From: Paraburkholderia sp. C35
GTDB taxonomy: Bacteria; Pseudomonadota; Gammaproteobacteria; Burkholderiales; Burkholderiaceae
Reading direction: 5' to 3'
DNA length: 64,000 nucleotides
Assembly: GCF_003121405.1 (NCBI RefSeq)
Contig: NZ_QBUY01000012.1
Coordinates: 1 to 64,000, forward strand
How positions within the stretch are numbered: the first letter of the stretch is position 1; each line of letters begins with the position of its first letter. The notes below the pieces were generated by a model that was not told the DNA's origin, ran no database searches, and worked only from the letters and a program-made list of their open reading frames with translations. Shown one piece after another: positions 16,109 to 24,249 of the stretch. The position numbers were made by a program, and so were the translations under genes.

Positions 16109-17521
16109 CTACACCGTGCGCGAAAAGCGCTGCATCGTCTGCTGACCGAGATAGCGGTCGAACACCATCGCGATGTTGCGAACCAGCATCCGTCCCGCCT
16201 GCTGCACATCGAGCCGCCGGGCGCCGAGCTTCACCAGCCCGTCGTCCTCGAAGCCACGCAGCCGCTCCAGTTCCGGCGCGAAGGCATCCTGAAAGCGGAT
16301 GCCATAGGCGGCTTCGAATTCGTCGAAACGCAGTTCGAGATTGCACATCAACTGGGTGATGATGTCGCGCCGCAGCCGGTCATCGGCGGACAGGCGCACG
16401 CCGCGCCGGATCGCCAGTTCGCCCTTGTCGATCGCGGCCGCGTAGCCCGGCAGGTCTTTCGCGTTCTGCGCATAGACATCGCCGACCTTGCCGATCGACG
16501 ACGCGCCGAAGCCGATCAGATCGCATTCGGCGCGCGTGCTATAGCCCTGAAAATTCCGATGCAAGGTGCGCTTTGCCTGGGCGCGCGCGAGTTCGTCGGT
16601 GGGCAATGCGAAGTGGTCCATGCCGATATAGACATAGCCCGCGCCCGTGAGCCGTTCGACCACCAGTCGCAACAGCGCAAGCCGTTCGGCTGGCGAGGGC
16701 AGCGTGGATGCATCCATCTGACGTTGCATCTTGAAGAGCTGCGGCATATGCGCGTAGCCAAACACGGACAGCCGGTCGGGCGCGAGTTCGAGCATCGTAT
16801 CGAGCGTCCTGCTGAAGCTGCTGACGGTTTGCGAAGGCAACCCGTAAATCAGATCCACGCCGATCGAATGAAAGCCCGTTGCGCGCGCGGCGCGTATGAC
16901 GCTGGCCGTCATTTCGAGCGGCTGGATGCGGTTGATCGCGCGCTGCACGACGGGATCGAAGTCCTGCACGCCGAGGCTCAGGCGGTTGAAGCCGAGATTG
17001 CGCAGATGCACGATGGTTTTCGGCGACGCTTCGCGCGGATCGATTTCGATCGAAAATTCGCCTTCGGTGTCGCTGCGCATCAGGAAGTATTCGCGCGTCG
17101 TGGCCATCAGGTCTGTCATTTCGTCGTGCGACAGAAACGTCGGTGTGCCGCCGCCCCAATGCAGTTGCGATACGGGCCGCGCGGTGTCGAACAGCGCAGC
17201 CTGCATGGCGATTTCGCGCTTGAGCCGCGCCAGATACGGCGCCGAGCGCGCACGGTTCTTCGTCACCACCTTGTTGCAGCCGCAATAGAAACACACGGTG
17301 TCGCAGAACGGAATGTGAAAGTACAGCGACAGGTCGACGTCCGTCGCGCCGCGGTCGGCGGCGGCGCGTTGGTAATCGTCGATGGAAAAATCGTCGTGGA
17401 ATTGCAGGGCGGTCGGGTAGGACGTGTAGCGCGGGCCGTTGGCGCTGTACTTCGCGAGCAGATCGGGGCGAAACAGCGAATCTGCCGAAGGAAAGGCGCG
17501 GCCGGAAGGAGCGGTGGTCAT
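16109..17521 (-). CDS. hemN: Oxygen-independent coproporphyrinogen III oxidase
   Basis: A 470-residue radical SAM enzyme that converts coproporphyrinogen III to protoporphyrinogen IX in heme synthesis without oxygen. The [4Fe-4S] site is the C-x3-C-x2-C motif at C73, C77 and C80 in PFCDTVCFYCGCNK, preceded by the HemN-type YTSYPTALQF (residues 32-41). GGGTP for SAM binding and the HemN C-terminal domain follow. The full length separates it from the shorter HemW. Start ATG 17521 follows GGAG; a longer frame to 17719 would run through the regulatory region. A near-consensus FNR/Anr box sits about 190 bases upstream, consistent with induction at low oxygen as known for hemN in other bacteria. 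Confidence 0.93.
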   Translation of the reverse strand: MTTAPSGRAFPSADSLFRPDLLAKYSANGPRYTSYPTALQFHDDFSIDDYQRAAADRGATDVDLSLYFHIPFCDTVCFYCGCNKVVTKNRARSAPYLARLKREIAMQAALFDTARPVSQLHWGGGTPTFLSHDEMTDLMATTREYFLMRSDTEGEFSIEIDPREASPKTIVHLRNLGFNRLSLGVQDFDPVVQRAINRIQPLEMTASVIRAARATGFHSIGVDLIYGLPSQTVSSFSRTLDTMLELAPDRLSVFGYAHMPQLFKMQRQMDASTLPSPAERLALLRLVVERLTGAGYVYIGMDHFALPTDELARAQAKRTLHRNFQGYSTRAECDLIGFGASSIGKVGDVYAQNAKDLPGYAAAIDKGELAIRRGVRLSADDRLRRDIITQLMCNLELRFDEFEAAYGIRFQDAFAPELERLRGFEDDGLVKLGARRLDVQQAGRMLVRNIAMVFDRYLGQQTMQRFSRTV

Positions 17522-17705
17522 CGTATCGTTCTCCAGACGCCCGCCTGACGATGCACGAAGCCGCATGAATCGCGGCTTCCATGATGCGCGGGCAAGCAGG
17601 TCAGGCGGCACGCGACAGTGGGTTTGAGCGCGAACCAGTGTACGGGACGCCACGTGCGAGACGCTGGGTAAAAAGGTCACAACCCGGCCAATGGCACAAT
17701 GTCGG

Positions 17706-17719
17706 TTGATCTGCGTCAA
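17706..17719. promoter_or_regulatory. FNR/Anr-type operator
   Basis: TTGAT-CTGC-GTCAA matches the FNR consensus TTGAT-N4-ATCAA at nine of ten positions. It lies between hemN (leftward, start 17521) and the YkgJ-like gene (rightward, start 17772). Anaerobic control of hemN is established in Pseudomonas and others, so hemN is the more likely target. I could not place a convincing -10 box at the expected distance. Confidence 0.6.
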
Positions 17720-17771
17720 GTTATTGGCGATTTGACGCCGTCTCGAAGATTTGTGTTTCAGGAAGCGCGTA

Positions 17772-18068
17772 GTGTCCGTCCATCTGTCTCAACCGCCGTC
17801 CGCTTCTGCGGATCATGCGTGCCGTCCCGATTGCGGCGCGTGCTGCATCGCGCCGTCGATCAGCAGCCCGATTCCCGGCATGCCGCAAGGCAAGCCCGCA
17901 GGCGTGCGCTGCGTGCAACTCGGCGACGATTTGCGTTGCGCAATTTTCGGCAAGCCGGAACGTCCGGCCTGCTGCTCGGGTCTACAGCCGCAGGCAGACA
18001 TGTGCGGCAACTCGCGCGATGAGGCGCTCGTCTGGCTCACGCGGCTGGAAGTCGACACGCGGCCCTGA
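17772..18068 (+). CDS. YkgJ family cysteine cluster protein
   Basis: A 98-residue protein with the CxxCxxCC cluster of the YkgJ/UPF0153 family, here CRPDCGACC (C17, C21, C24, C25), followed by RCVQL, RCAIF and ERPACC. The conserved cysteines are expected to bind zinc or an iron-sulfur cluster; the role of the family is unknown. The start is taken as GTG at 17772, which has AGGAAG six bases upstream; a TTG at 17751 lies in the same frame but is weaker. It is divergent from hemN and shares the region with the FNR-type box. The next gene follows after 54 bases, so the two may be co-transcribed. Confidence 0.8.
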   Translation: MSVHLSQPPSASADHACRPDCGACCIAPSISSPIPGMPQGKPAGVRCVQLGDDLRCAIFGKPERPACCSGLQPQADMCGNSRDEALVWLTRLEVDTRP

Positions 18069-18122
18069 GCGCAGCAAACGCATGCGTCGCAAGACTATCG
18101 TTCGAATCCCTGGAGAACCTGC

Positions 18123-18716
18123 ATGACCCAACCCGCTGCGCCCGCACGGCGCCGCTTCCTGATGTCCGCGCTGTCCGCGTGTGCGAGCGCAAGCATTGCG
18201 GTGCCGCTGGCCGCGTGCGCCACGGCGACGTTCCCGTTTATTCCGGATCACTACACGTTTTCGCAGAAGCAGGTTCAGGAGGCCGTACAGCGCAAGTTCC
18301 CGTATCAGCGCACGGTATCGCAGGTATTCGATGTCGCGCTGAGCAACCCGGTAGTGGGCTTGCTGCCCGATACGAACCGCGTGGCGATCCGGCTCGACCT
18401 CCGCCTTGCCAGCCCGTTCCTGCAGCAGCCCGTCAATGGCGTGTTCACGCTGTCGAGCCAGCTCGAATACGATCCGCAAAGCCGTTCCGTCGTGCTGCGC
18501 GCGCCGAACGTCGACAATGTGAGCGTCGATGCCAACGTGCAGGCCTACGCGCAGCAGATCAACGCGGCCGCCGCGCTGATCGCGACCCAACTGCTGACCA
18601 ACTATCCCGTCTACACCTTCAAGCCCGAACAGCTTCAATTTGCCGGAGTGAATTACGAACCCGGTACAATCACGGTCCTTACAAACGGCATACGCGTGCA
18701 GATCGTCGAAAAGTGA
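18123..18716 (+). CDS. DUF1439 family lipoprotein
   Basis: A 197-residue exported protein. The N terminus carries RRRFLMSALSACASA and a lipobox PLAAC with C32 as the likely lipidated cysteine, so it is probably an outer-membrane or periplasm-facing lipoprotein; the twin arginine and length also resemble Tat signals. The rest (FSQKQVQEAVQRKFPYQRTVSQVFDV and so on) fits DUF1439, whose fold is related to lipid-binding periplasmic proteins; E. coli YceB belongs to the same family. The function is unknown. It sits between the YkgJ-like gene and uppP on the same strand; uppP begins 79 bases later. Confidence 0.8.
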   Translation: MTQPAAPARRRFLMSALSACASASIAVPLAACATATFPFIPDHYTFSQKQVQEAVQRKFPYQRTVSQVFDVALSNPVVGLLPDTNRVAIRLDLRLASPFLQQPVNGVFTLSSQLEYDPQSRSVVLRAPNVDNVSVDANVQAYAQQINAAAALIATQLLTNYPVYTFKPEQLQFAGVNYEPGTITVLTNGIRVQIVEK

Positions 18717-18795
18717 CGTGCGCGCGGCCGGGCGGCCGCGCCATCCATGCTGACGCGGCCGGAATCGCCACCAACTCCAAGCGAAAAGGCCACGG

Positions 18796-19632
18796 ATGGA
18801 CTGGATACTCACGTTGAAGGCGCTGATTCTCGGCGTCGTGGAAGGCTTGACCGAATTTCTGCCGGTTTCGAGCACGGGTCACCTGATCGTCGCGGGCAGC
18901 GTGCTCAACTTCGATGTGCCGCAGGAAAAGACGTTCGACGTGGTGATCCAGCTCGGCGCCATTCTGGCCGTGTGCTGGGATTTCCGGCAGCGCATCATAA
19001 ACGTCGTGTCGGGGCTCGGGACGCGTCCCGAGGCGCGCCGCTTCACGCTCAGCGTGATCATCGCGACGATTCCCGCCATCGTGCTGGGCCTGCTGTTCGA
19101 GAAATCGATCTAGGCGGTGCTGTTTTCGCCTGTGCCCGTGGCGTTTGCGCTGGTGGTGGGCGGCGTGCTGATCCTGTGGGTCGAGGCGCGGCAGCGCAAC
19201 CGGCCGGACGTCCAGGCGCGCGTACATTCCGTCGACGATATGAGTCCGCTCGACGCGCTCAAGGTCGGTCTCGCGCAGTGTTTCGCGCTGATTCCGGGCA
19301 TGTCGCGCTCGGGTTCGACGATTATCGGCGGGATGCTGTTCGGGCTGGACCGGCGCGTCGCCACCGAGTTTTCCTTCTTTCTTGCGATCCCGATCATCTT
19401 CGGCGCGACCGTGTACGAGTTGCACAAGGGCTGGCACGAACTGTCGACGGATGCGCTCGGGCTGTTCTCGATCGGCTTTATCGCTGCGTTCGTCAGCGCG
19501 TTCGCGTGCGTGCGCTGGCTGTTGAGCTACATCGCGGCGCTCGATTTCAGCGCGTTTGCCTGGTATCGGATCGGTTTCGGGCTGCTGATCCTGCTGATCG
19601 GCTATAGCGGCGGTCTGGCCTGGGCGGATTGA
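18796..19632 (+). pseudogene. uppP: Undecaprenyl-diphosphatase UppP with in-frame amber codon
   Basis: The full frame has 278 sense positions if read through, the normal UppP length. Family signatures are intact on both sides: [15 protein letters not shown] (residues 16-30) and [11 protein letters not shown] in the second half. Codon 106 is TAG (19111-19113), in [20 protein letters not shown], where homologues usually carry lysine, so a single AAG-to-TAG change explains it. UppP recycles the lipid carrier for peptidoglycan by dephosphorylating undecaprenyl diphosphate and gives bacitracin resistance. As read, only a truncated membrane fragment would be made, missing the second catalytic motif. 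Sequencing error, amber suppression or a second uppP or PAP2-type enzyme elsewhere are the alternatives. Confidence 0.85.
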
Positions 19633-19667
19633 GGTTTTGCCGGGATCGTCGACAGTCCGGCAGATGT

Positions 19668-19706
19668 AAAAAAGGCCTGCGGTAGATTACAACCGCAGGC
19701 CTTTTT
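19668..19706. terminator. Bidirectional intrinsic terminator, uppP / trmB
   Basis: A stem of GGCCTGCGGT (19674-19683) with ACCGCAGGCC (19692-19701) is flanked by AAAAAA on the left and TTTTT on the right, so it can act in both directions. It serves the convergent uppP and trmB genes. Confidence 0.88.
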
Positions 19707-19725
19707 CATTCGACGCCACCGCGCT

Positions 19726-20526
19726 TCAGCTAACCGGACGCCGCTTGTAGATGAGATCCCACACGCCATGCCCGAGGCGCAGGCCGCGCTTCTCGAACTT
19801 CGTGACGGGACGGTAATCCGGGCGCGGCGCGTAGCCGTCGGCGGTGTTCTCGAGCGCGGGATCGGCGCCCAGCACTTCGAGCATCTGCTCAGCGTAGTTC
19901 TGCCAGTCGGTTGCGCAATGAATGTACGCGCCCGGCTTCAGACGCGACACGAGCAACGCGACGAACTTCGGCTGGATCAGGCGGCGCTTGTGGTGACGCG
20001 GCTTGTGCCAGGGATCGGGGAAGAAAATGTGCACGCCGTCGAGACTCTCGGGCGCGATCATGTTTTCGAGCACTTCCACGGCGTCGTGCTGGATGATGCG
20101 GATATTCGACAGGTTCTGCTCGCCCATCAGCTTCAGCAGCGCGCCAACGCCCGGCTCGTGCACTTCGACGCCCAGGAAGTCGTCATCCTGACGCCGCGCG
20201 TCGATTTCGGCTGGGGTAGCGCCCATGCCGAAGCCGATCTCCAGAATGCGCGGCGCGCGGCGCGCGAACACGGCATCCCAGTCCGGCTCTTCGGGCGAGT
20301 AGGGCACCACGAAGCGCGGCCCGAGTTCATCCATCGCGCGGCGCTGCCCCGTCGACACGCGGCCAGCGCGCGTCACGAAGCTGCGAATGCGGCGCAGATG
20401 CAGCGCGTTTTCCGGCGTTGTCGCGTCGGCGTCGATGCCGGCGGTATCGTTCGATTCGGGCAGTGCGTCGCCCGACAGTTCGGAAGCGTCGCTTGGCAGG
20501 CCGGCTTCGTTCGGATCGTGAATCAT
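19726..20526 (-). CDS. trmB: tRNA (guanine-N7-)-methyltransferase TrmB
   Basis: A 266-residue SAM-dependent methyltransferase that forms m7G46 in tRNA variable loops. The SAM site is ILEIGFGMG (about residues 95-103), followed by the TrmB signatures [19 protein letters not shown] and the acidic EVHEPGVG. The N-terminal 70 residues are acidic and poorly conserved in appearance, longer than in E. coli TrmB, which is common in Burkholderiales. Start ATG at 20526. A terminator separates it from the tRNA-Gly gene upstream on the same strand. Its downstream end faces a bidirectional terminator. Confidence 0.93.
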   Translation of the reverse strand: MIHDPNEAGLPSDASELSGDALPESNDTAGIDADATTPENALHLRRIRSFVTRAGRVSTGQRRAMDELGPRFVVPYSPEEPDWDAVFARRAPRILEIGFGMGATPAEIDARRQDDDFLGVEVHEPGVGALLKLMGEQNLSNIRIIQHDAVEVLENMIAPESLDGVHIFFPDPWHKPRHHKRRLIQPKFVALLVSRLKPGAYIHCATDWQNYAEQMLEVLGADPALENTADGYAPRPDYRPVTKFEKRGLRLGHGVWDLIYKRRPVS

Positions 20527-20615
20527 CGTGATGAAGGCAAGAGTGGCGGCGGGAAACCGATGTGCGGGAGAAGCGTCGTCGAGCGTCTTGTGACTGTCGC
20601 GGCAGGACGCACGCT

Positions 20616-20644
20616 ATAAAAAAGCCGCCTTCAGGGCGGCGGCT
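20616..20644 (-). terminator. Intrinsic terminator after tRNA-Gly
   Basis: Read leftward, AGCCGCC (from 20644) pairs with GGCGGCT (ending at 20623) with an eight-base loop and runs into TTTTTT. It closes the transcript carrying tRNA-Gly, before trmB. Confidence 0.8.
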
Positions 20645-20709
20645 CTCACGCTGGATTCTCCGCCTGGTCTCCCTGCTCGCGTGATGTGCGGAGAGGGAGC
20701 GGCTGAAAG

Positions 20710-20783
20710 TGGAGCGGGCGATGGGAATCGACCCCACGGCTCTAGCTTGGGAAGCTAGGGTATTACCATTATACGACGCCCGC
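20710..20783 (-). tRNA. tRNA-Gly (anticodon CCC)
   Basis: Read leftward it folds as a 74-base tRNA with encoded CCA. The acceptor stem is GCGGGCG/CGCCCGC with T as discriminator, the D arm includes TAATGGTAATA, the anticodon stem is CTAGC/GCTAG with loop TTCCCAA giving anticodon CCC (reads GGG), and the T loop is GGTCGATTCC. It lies 80 bases downstream of yggT on the same strand. Confidence 0.95.
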
Positions 20784-20863
20784 AGAGCGCGCTATTTTAC
20801 GCGGATTCGGCGGCTTTGGGCAAATTGGCCGGACGCGCGGCGCGTCCGGCACGCCAGTTTGCT

Positions 20864-21427
20864 TCAGATACCGAACAGCGTCAGTGAGACAGCCGCGCGC
20901 GTGCCGACCATCAGCAGCACCTGCACGATCACGAACAGCAGGATCGGCGAGAGATCGAGCCCGCCGAGGCGCGGCATGATCTTGCGCAGCGGATCGAGGA
21001 ACGGCGCCGTCAGCTGGAACAGGATCGGCATGGCGGGCGAGCGCGGGTTGAGCCACGACAGCAGCGCCATCAAAATGGTCAGCCAGATCAGCAGGTTGAG
21101 CGCCCATTTGATGACGGTCAGCAGCGCGACGATCAGCAGCGACGGCATCAGCCCGAGCGGATCGACGCCGACGATCGCCACCATCAGCACGACATACACC
21201 ACCGACGTGATCAGCGCGGCGACGATGCTCGCCCAGTCGATCCCGCGCGTGCCGGGAATGATCTTGCGCAGCGGCAGAACGAGCCAGTTGGTGACCTGCA
21301 TCACCGCGCTCGACACCGGGTTGTACGGCTGCATGCGGATGAACTGGAGCCAGGCGCGCAGCAGCAGGGCCGCGCCGAACAGCGTGAAGACGGTATTGAG
21401 CAGAAAACGGGCGATATCGCCGAACAT
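20864..21427 (-). CDS. YggT family integral membrane protein
   Basis: A 187-residue membrane protein made of two similar halves, each with a YggT module ending in a proline-arginine motif: NWLVLPLRKIIPG (about residues 47-59) and TAPFLDPLRKIMPR (about residues 138-151). About four to five hydrophobic segments are visible. The family is widespread and has been linked to osmotic tolerance and membrane organisation, but its molecular role is not settled. In many proteobacteria yggT sits near a YggS-like PLP protein or proC; that context is absent here. It is on the same strand as the EthD-like gene upstream, 128 bases away. Confidence 0.88.
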   Translation of the reverse strand: MFGDIARFLLNTVFTLFGAALLLRAWLQFIRMQPYNPVSSAVMQVTNWLVLPLRKIIPGTRGIDWASIVAALITSVVYVVLMVAIVGVDPLGLMPSLLIVALLTVIKWALNLLIWLTILMALLSWLNPRSPAMPILFQLTAPFLDPLRKIMPRLGGLDLSPILLFVIVQVLLMVGTRAAVSLTLFGI

Positions 21428-21555
21428 CGTGGATCCTTTCCTTCAGAAAGCGCCCCGTTTTGCGGAACGCGTGGCGCCGGCAGGCCGGCGGACGGCTGAC
21501 AACATCGGGCGCGCGACGCTCGCGGTGACGCCGCAGCATCGCGCAGGTCGCCGCG

Positions 21556-21876
21556 CTAGTGCGCGACCTTGACTTCGCTAATCAGGATCTTGCCGTTGCC
21601 GCCGTCCGTGTAGTTGGGAATGTCGGCGAGCAATGTGTCGCTGGCGGGTTTGAAGACGTCGTAAAACGCTTCGATGGTATCGAACAGAAAATGCCCCGCG
21701 GCAACGAACGGCGGCGGCGAGCCGGGCGGCCCGGCGTTGATGCCGATATCGACCGACCAGCCCTTGAGCGCCGCGCCGAACAGCTTCGCGGCAAGCGGCA
21801 TGTGCGTGCCGCAGTAATAGTCGACGTCGAAACGTCCGCCTTCTCGATACGGATACAGGATGCTGACCTTGATCAT
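21556..21876 (-). CDS. EthD family protein
   Basis: A 106-residue dimeric alpha-beta barrel protein of the EthD type. It begins MIKVSILYPYREGGRFDVDYYCGTHMP, the usual EthD opening in which the tyrosine and histidine follow a D-x-x-Y-Y-x-x-x-H pattern. EthD is required for ETBE degradation in Rhodococcus, but most homologues, including this one, have no established substrate. The start at 21876 is the first that fits the fold; a longer upstream frame to 21978 is rich in Arg and Thr and unlikely. It stands between yggT and the DUF2520 gene on the same strand. Confidence 0.8.
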   Translation of the reverse strand: MIKVSILYPYREGGRFDVDYYCGTHMPLAAKLFGAALKGWSVDIGINAGPPGSPPPFVAAGHFLFDTIEAFYDVFKPASDTLLADIPNYTDGGNGKILISEVKVAH

Positions 21877-22047
21877 TGTGCGTTCTCGTCGGTTGGTCGC
21901 GATGCGCGGCTGGGCGTCGTGTGCCCGCTGCGCATCTGCCCGCGTGGTGGTCCCGGCGTTGCCTGCGAGGCTGTCCATGCCGCCGCGCCCCGTGATGGAT
22001 GGCGGTCATGACGGTCCCGCTCATGCCGGACGTCACATTATCACGGC

Positions 22048-22985
22048 TTACTCGGCGCTTGCACCTTTCGCCGCGCCTTTGAGCGTGCGGCTCAGCGAGC
22101 GTTCGACGGCCGCGCCGATCGCGTCGACCGCGGCGGGCGGCGTCGTGCGCTGGCGAGCGAGTGCGACCGCACGACGCGACATCAGTCCGAACAGCGCGGC
22201 GTGATCGTCGCCGAGCGCTTCCATCAGCGACAGTTGCTTTTCCACCACGCCCAGATCGCCGCGCGACACGGGGCCCGCGAGCGCGTTGGCGAGGCCGCGG
22301 TCGCGCGCCGTTTCGAGCGTGCGGGCCATCATCGGCAGCAGCGCGCGGAGCGCGTCGTGCTCGTCGAAGCCGAGCTTGCGCCACAGGTTTACGTTTTCAG
22401 CCAGATTGCATAAGGTAAATCCTGCCGCGTAGTGGGCGGCGGCGTGATACAGCAGCCGACCGTCGGCGGGAATCGACAGGGGATGGCAGCGCAGCGCGGC
22501 CGCGAGCGCCAGCAAGGCGTCCTTGAGCGCGCCGTCCGCCTCGATGGTCACCGAGCAGCCGGCAATGCGGTCGACGTCTGTCGAATCGCCGCTGAACAGG
22601 TAAAGTGGATGAAAACCGCCGATCGACGCGCCCTGGTCCCGAGCCGGGGCAAGCAGTTCGACGGACGACGCGCCGCTGCAATGCACGACGGCCCAGGCTC
22701 TCGCGCCGGGTGCCGCGTGAGCGGGAAAGGCGAGTGTGTTCGCTGTCGTACCGATGCTGTCATCGGGGACGGTTAAAAAGAGTATGTCGCCGACTCGACG
22801 GCCCGCTGCGGGTCGTCATACGCGGCGCAGGATTCGATCTGACTGGCGAGTTGCCGTGCTGATTCCAGCGAGCGGCTCGCAATGGCCGTGACGGGATATC
22901 CGGCGCGTGCGAAGCCGGGCGCAAGGCAGCGCGCAATCCGGCCCGCGCCGACGAAGCCGAGGCGCGGCAGGGAGGGCTGGGACAT
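22048..22985 (-). pseudogene. Rossmann-fold / DUF2520 protein with a one-base frameshift
   Basis: The N-terminal part (MSQPSLPRLGFVGAGRIARCLAPGF) has the GxGxxA nucleotide site of ProC-like dehydrogenases. The C-terminal part (VHCSGASSVELLAPARDQGASIGGFHPLY, then LLYHAAAHYAAGFTLCNLAENV) is the DUF2520 helical domain. They lie in different frames: frame one ends at a TAA right after the codons for VESATYSF, while the shifted frame reads DILFLTVPDDSIG as expected. Loss of one base at about 22789-22790 (GC-GAC for GCN-GAC) restores a 312-residue protein. Homologues are putative NAD(P)-dependent oxidoreductases of unknown substrate. Start ATG 22985. A sequencing error cannot be excluded; as read, the gene is broken. 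Confidence 0.8.
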
Positions 22986-23261
22986 GATTCCTGCTCCCGA
23001 CGGGACTGAAGACAGAAGCTGGAGTATCGCGCTCCAATATTCCAGGGCGCGAACTGGCGGCATTCGTAGGTGGTTTGGGCGCATACAGGCGGGCGTTTCG
23101 CGGTTTACTGATGCCTCAGGGTGAGGCGTCAGGGCTGCTCAGGACGCGCGGCAACGGGCGCGCGAACGCACAGGCGCAAAAACTGCTTCAGGATTTCCGT
23201 AGGAGTGGATTGGCAGTTACCGTGGTTTTCAATGTCTCGCAGTCAGATTCGGGAGGTTACG

Positions 23262-23423
23262 ATGAGCATCTTCGCGTACCGAAAGCACTTGCGGTTTCTC
23301 ACGCATTCCCAACGCCGACGCTGGTGGGATCAGAAAAAGCGGCTCACCCCGCGGGTCAAGATCAGTGGCGCCTACGTGCCGCCTAATGTCTCGCGCGAAT
23401 TCACCTATGTGAAAGTCGGTTGA
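23262..23423 (+). CDS. Small basic protein of unknown function (53 aa)
   Basis: A 53-residue, strongly basic protein (MSIFAYRKHLRFL, then SQRRRWWDQKKR and a C-terminal VPPNVSREFTYVKVG). Evidence that it is real: GGGAGG five bases before the ATG, a codon bias like its neighbours, and a strong intrinsic terminator 35 bases after the stop. It has no membrane segment or signal peptide. I do not recognise the family; the tryptophan pair and the basic patch suggest contact with RNA, DNA or ribosomes. It stands alone between the divergent DUF2520 gene and the glycine/tyrosine-rich exported protein. Bases 22986-23261 upstream show no other gene. Confidence 0.6.
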   Translation: MSIFAYRKHLRFLTHSQRRRWWDQKKRLTPRVKISGAYVPPNVSREFTYVKVG

Positions 23424-23457
23424 CGCCGATTCATAGCGGATCTGCAAGAATCAAGAG

Positions 23458-23484
23458 AAACGCCCGGCCTGTGCCGGGCGTTTT
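23458..23484 (+). terminator. Intrinsic terminator after the small basic protein gene
   Basis: CGCCCGGC (23461-23468) pairs with GCCGGGCG (23473-23480) over the loop CTGT, preceded by AAA and followed by TTTT. The remaining bases to the next gene (23485-23822) hold its leader and no further gene that I can support; a leftward 90-codon frame here has no start signal and is rejected. Confidence 0.85.
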
Positions 23485-23822
23485 CGTTTGTGCATGCCGT
23501 TCTCGCGATGCCGTTCGATGCGCGCCCGCAACGCCCGCTGCTGAATTTGTAAATAAACATTACCGACGACGGCAGGGCGTTGCGAGGCGGAGCGGTCGAG
23601 TTGCCCGATTCGCATGCAATCAACCGCCAAACCCTTGATTTTCCGGGCCATCCACATCATATGACCAATGTGTAGAGGGCATTGCCTGACGAACCGCTTT
23701 CCCGCAATTGCAATTTGCAACAAATGCAGACAACGGCATGCAGGCTTTTTCGATACATTGAATTCAGCGCATGTCCGTCATGCGAACCGGTCATCAGGAC
23801 CGGGCCGCCAGGAGAAATACAA

Positions 23823-24119
23823 GTGAAGAAGATCGTTCCGTTTATCGCTGCTGCTGCTCTCGGGGTGGGGTTGACCACTGCAGCACAGGCTCATGTGTCC
23901 GTTGGTATCGGTATTGGCGTGCCTGTTGCGCCGGCTTATCCCGTCTACGCCGCGCCGCCGCCGGCCTACTATGCACCGCCGCCTCCGCCTGTGGTGTACG
24001 CGCCGCCGCCGCCCGTCGTGTATGCGCCGCCTGCTGTCGTCGTGGGCGGTGGGTATTACGGCTATCACCGGCCTTATTACCATCACGGCTATTATGGCCG
24101 CCCATACTACCGCTATTGA
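23823..24119 (+). CDS. Exported Pro/Tyr/Gly-rich small protein
   Basis: A 98-residue protein with a clear signal peptide (VKKIVPFIAAAALGVGLTTA, cut after AQA near residue 23). The mature part is a low-complexity repeat of APPPPPVVYAPPP type, then a Gly/Tyr/His tail (GGGYYGYHRPYYHHGYYG). Start is GTG at 23823 with GGAG eight bases upstream. Such short Pro/Tyr-rich exported proteins are common in Burkholderiales and usually lack assigned function; the His/Tyr-rich tail could bind metal or act as surface material. Repeat tracts of this kind vary in length between strains. It ends at a strong bidirectional terminator. Confidence 0.75.
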   Translation: MKKIVPFIAAAALGVGLTTAAQAHVSVGIGIGVPVAPAYPVYAAPPPAYYAPPPPPVVYAPPPPVVYAPPAVVVGGGYYGYHRPYYHHGYYGRPYYRY

Positions 24120-24160
24120 TGTCTGATTGCGTAGCGCTTGACGCTGCGCAAGCCGGATTG

Positions 24161-24204
24161 AAAAACGGCGCAACGCCGGCTGATTGCCGGGTTGCGCCGT
24201 TTTT
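24161..24204. terminator. Bidirectional intrinsic terminator
   Basis: AAAAACGGCGCAAC (24161-24174) pairs with GTTGCGCCGTTTTT (24191-24204), with an inner GCCGGC/GCCGG pairing. It serves the Pro/Tyr-rich gene on the left and the convergent LysE-type gene on the right. Confidence 0.88.
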
Positions 24205-24249
24205 GTTTCATCGTGCCGCCTCGTTCGTAGCGGACCGCCGCGTTGCCGC

